In this document: in pieces, positions 5,639-6,143 of the stretch
Numbering within the stretch: position 1 is the first letter of the stretch
Layout of the letters: each line of letters begins with the position of its first letter
NCBI GenBank assembly: GCA_045578865.1
Contig: JAZNLB010000011.1
Span: forward strand, 1-6,143
Source of the DNA: RGIG2041 sp045578865
Lineage (GTDB): Bacteria; Bacillota; Clostridia; UBA1381; UMGS1253
Reading direction: 5' to 3'
DNA length: 6,143 nucleotides
Notes under the pieces: model-generated
What the model saw: the letters and a program-made list of their open reading frames with translations, nothing else
Told to the model about the DNA's origin: nothing
Databases searched by the model: none
Program-made: the position numbers and the translations under genes

Positions 5639-5667
5639 ATTATACTGCGTTTTTCCGCATAATGCAA
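5639..5667 (-). promoter_or_regulatory. Promoter of the LuxR-type regulator
   Basis: On the minus strand TTGCAT (5662-5667), a 17-bp spacer and a perfect TATAAT (5639-5644) form a sigma-A promoter with a weak -35. The start is predicted near 5632, leaving a leader of about 50 nt. The weak -35 together with flanking palindromes suggests a controlled promoter. Confidence 0.75.
5646..5659. promoter_or_regulatory. Second operator half-site pair in promoter spacer
   Basis: TGCG and CGCA arms flank TTTTTC between the -10 and -35. The right half, TTTCCGCATA, is identical to the right half of the palindrome at 5607-5628, and the left half is degenerate (TGCGTT against TGCGGA). A protein bound here would cover the promoter. 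With the downstream site it forms two operators about 35 bp apart centre to centre. Confidence 0.5.
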
Positions 5668-5679
5668 CACCTTTTTGAA

Positions 5680-5717
5680 AACTAAAGCCGAACAAGCTTT
5701 AACGCTCATCCGGCTTT
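5680..5717 (-). terminator. Weak terminator upstream of the regulator promoter
   Basis: AAAGCCG (5684-5690) pairs with CGGCTTT (5711-5717) over a 20-base loop, followed on the minus strand by TTTAGTTTTC. It would end transcripts coming from the repeat copy 2 side and insulate the regulator. The 80 bases between it and the repeat (5718-5797) show no gene. Confidence 0.55.
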
Positions 5718-5797
5718 GTGACAGTATGAATATTTAATTTTGGCTACTCAGAGTATGTATTTCTGATGCGTGTTCTTAGAAACAAGCCCTCCTTTCT

Positions 5798-5954
5798 AAA
5801 AACCGCCGAAAACCCTATTTTGGCACCCTTGTGTTCAATAGGGCAAACCGGCGAAAAACCCAGTGTTTATGCAGGTTTCAGGCGGTTTGCCCTATTATAA
5901 CACAAGCCTCGATTCTTCTAACAATACCTGTTGCTTTCATATATACATTTCTCC
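5798..5954 (-). repeat. Structured repeat, copy 2 (mini-ORF plus hairpins)
   Basis: This is the same element as at 876-1030, in the same orientation. On the minus strand it holds AAGGAG, the mini-ORF, a hairpin with a 14-bp perfect core (5837-5850 with 5883-5896) and an 8-bp outer stem CTTGTGTT/AACACAAG (5828-5835 with 5899-5906). The loop AGTGTTTATGC (5862-5872) follows the copy 1 sequence exactly. GGCGGTTT of the 5' arm (5881-5888) could instead pair with AAACCGCC at 5800-5807, next to the closing T run. No target-site duplication was found at the edges: the match ends in unlike flanks at both sides. Confidence 0.8.
5878..5940 (-). CDS. 20-aa mini-ORF with AbrB-like N terminus, copy 2
   Basis: It reads MKATGIVRRIEACV then IIGQTA and stops at TGA inside the hairpin arm, as in copy 1. 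AAGGAG lies ten bases before the ATG. It differs from copy 1 by two residues (E12A, D14V), both at codons inside or next to the covarying stem. The Val, two Arg, Ile and Cys codons change silently. Translation would run the ribosome into the 5' arm and prevent the large hairpin, which would fit a leader-peptide role. However, no gene follows within reach on this strand, so such control would have no visible target. Confidence 0.42.
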   Translation of the reverse strand: MKATGIVRRIEACVIIGQTA

Positions 5955-6027
5955 TTAAATTACAAATTGTGATACTATTATTTGTGATTCAAGGGAATTT
6001 ATACTTTATCGTTTCATTTTTGAACAT

Positions 6028-6143
6028 TTAAACCGATTCTGCTTTTTTAAAGTTTTTTAAAAGTTTTGATTTTGCTTTATCTAAAACGCCTTCATCAATA
6101 TCGGGATATATACATTCTGTACACATTCCCAAGCTATCTATAC
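6028..6143 (-). CDS. C-terminal end of an unidentified gene (partial)
   Basis: An open frame runs from the window edge to TAA at 6028-6030, giving 37 residues that end LLKNFKKAESV. A GMCTEC stretch with CxxC comes near the edge, followed by IYPDIDEGVLDKAKSKLL, probably a C-terminal helix. The open frame, biased codons and Lys-rich helical tail suggest a real gene, but most of it lies outside and no family can be named. It is 87 bases upstream of the mini-ORF of repeat copy 2, in the same direction. Between them (5955-6027) is AT-rich DNA with a weak ACAAAT/ATTTGT hairpin and no clear terminator. Confidence 0.55.
   Translation of the reverse strand, partial: IDSLGMCTECIYPDIDEGVLDKAKSKLLKNFKKAESV

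Noticed and set aside
876..5954. Composite transposon flanked by two insertion sequences
   Set aside because: The repeats are about 150 bp, encode no transposase, and show no target duplication or terminal inverted repeats at their edges.
5831..6031. 66-aa plus-strand frame across repeat copy 2
   Set aside because: It runs through the hairpin arms, has no ribosome binding site and has no counterpart in copy 1.

Overview
The window looks like chromosomal DNA from a low-to-moderate GC Gram-positive, most likely a gut-type clostridium (Oscillospiraceae or Lachnospiraceae level). The grounds are strong AGGAGG-type ribosome binding sites, sigma-A promoters, rho-independent terminators, a lipobox lipoprotein, an AbrB/SpoVT-like peptide start (MKATGIVRRI) and zinc-ribbon membrane proteins typical of Firmicutes. 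No rRNA, tRNA, CRISPR array, transposase or phage gene was seen.

Layout. (1) 1-868, plus strand: a near-consensus promoter at 209-237, a roughly 240-nt leader with several competing hairpins, and two overlap-spaced tiny genes of 71 and 41 codons (a YYVNNN-type His/Cys peptide and a Lys/Ala-rich peptide) closed by a strong terminator. (2) 876-1030 and again 5798-5954: two same-orientation copies of an imperfect repeat, about 84% identical. Read on the minus strand, each has a ribosome binding site, a 20-codon ORF that starts like AbrB, a large hairpin and a second hairpin with a T tract. The outer stem of the large hairpin carries compensatory base changes between the copies. (3) 1172-4234, minus strand: a five-gene operon with 17-26 bp gaps, in transcription order a Cys-rich 107-aa protein, a double zinc-ribbon 283-aa protein, a lipoprotein, and two zinc-ribbon proteins with membrane segments. 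(4) 4340-5581, minus strand: a 413-aa regulator with an N-terminal helix-turn-helix and a C-terminal LuxR/GerE domain. It has its own promoter with two TGCGGA-type inverted repeats and its own terminator. (5) 6028-6143: the C-terminal end of a minus-strand gene cut by the window edge.

How it may work together. The operon puts zinc-ribbon modules on soluble and membrane-anchored proteins next to an exported lipoprotein, which suggests an envelope-associated complex or sensing system of unknown function. The LuxR-type regulator lies just upstream and could control it, but its operator-like palindromes were seen only at its own promoter, so the sequence supports autoregulation better than control of the operon. 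The most unusual items are the paired structured repeats with the AbrB-like mini-ORF and the switch-like leader of the small-peptide operon.
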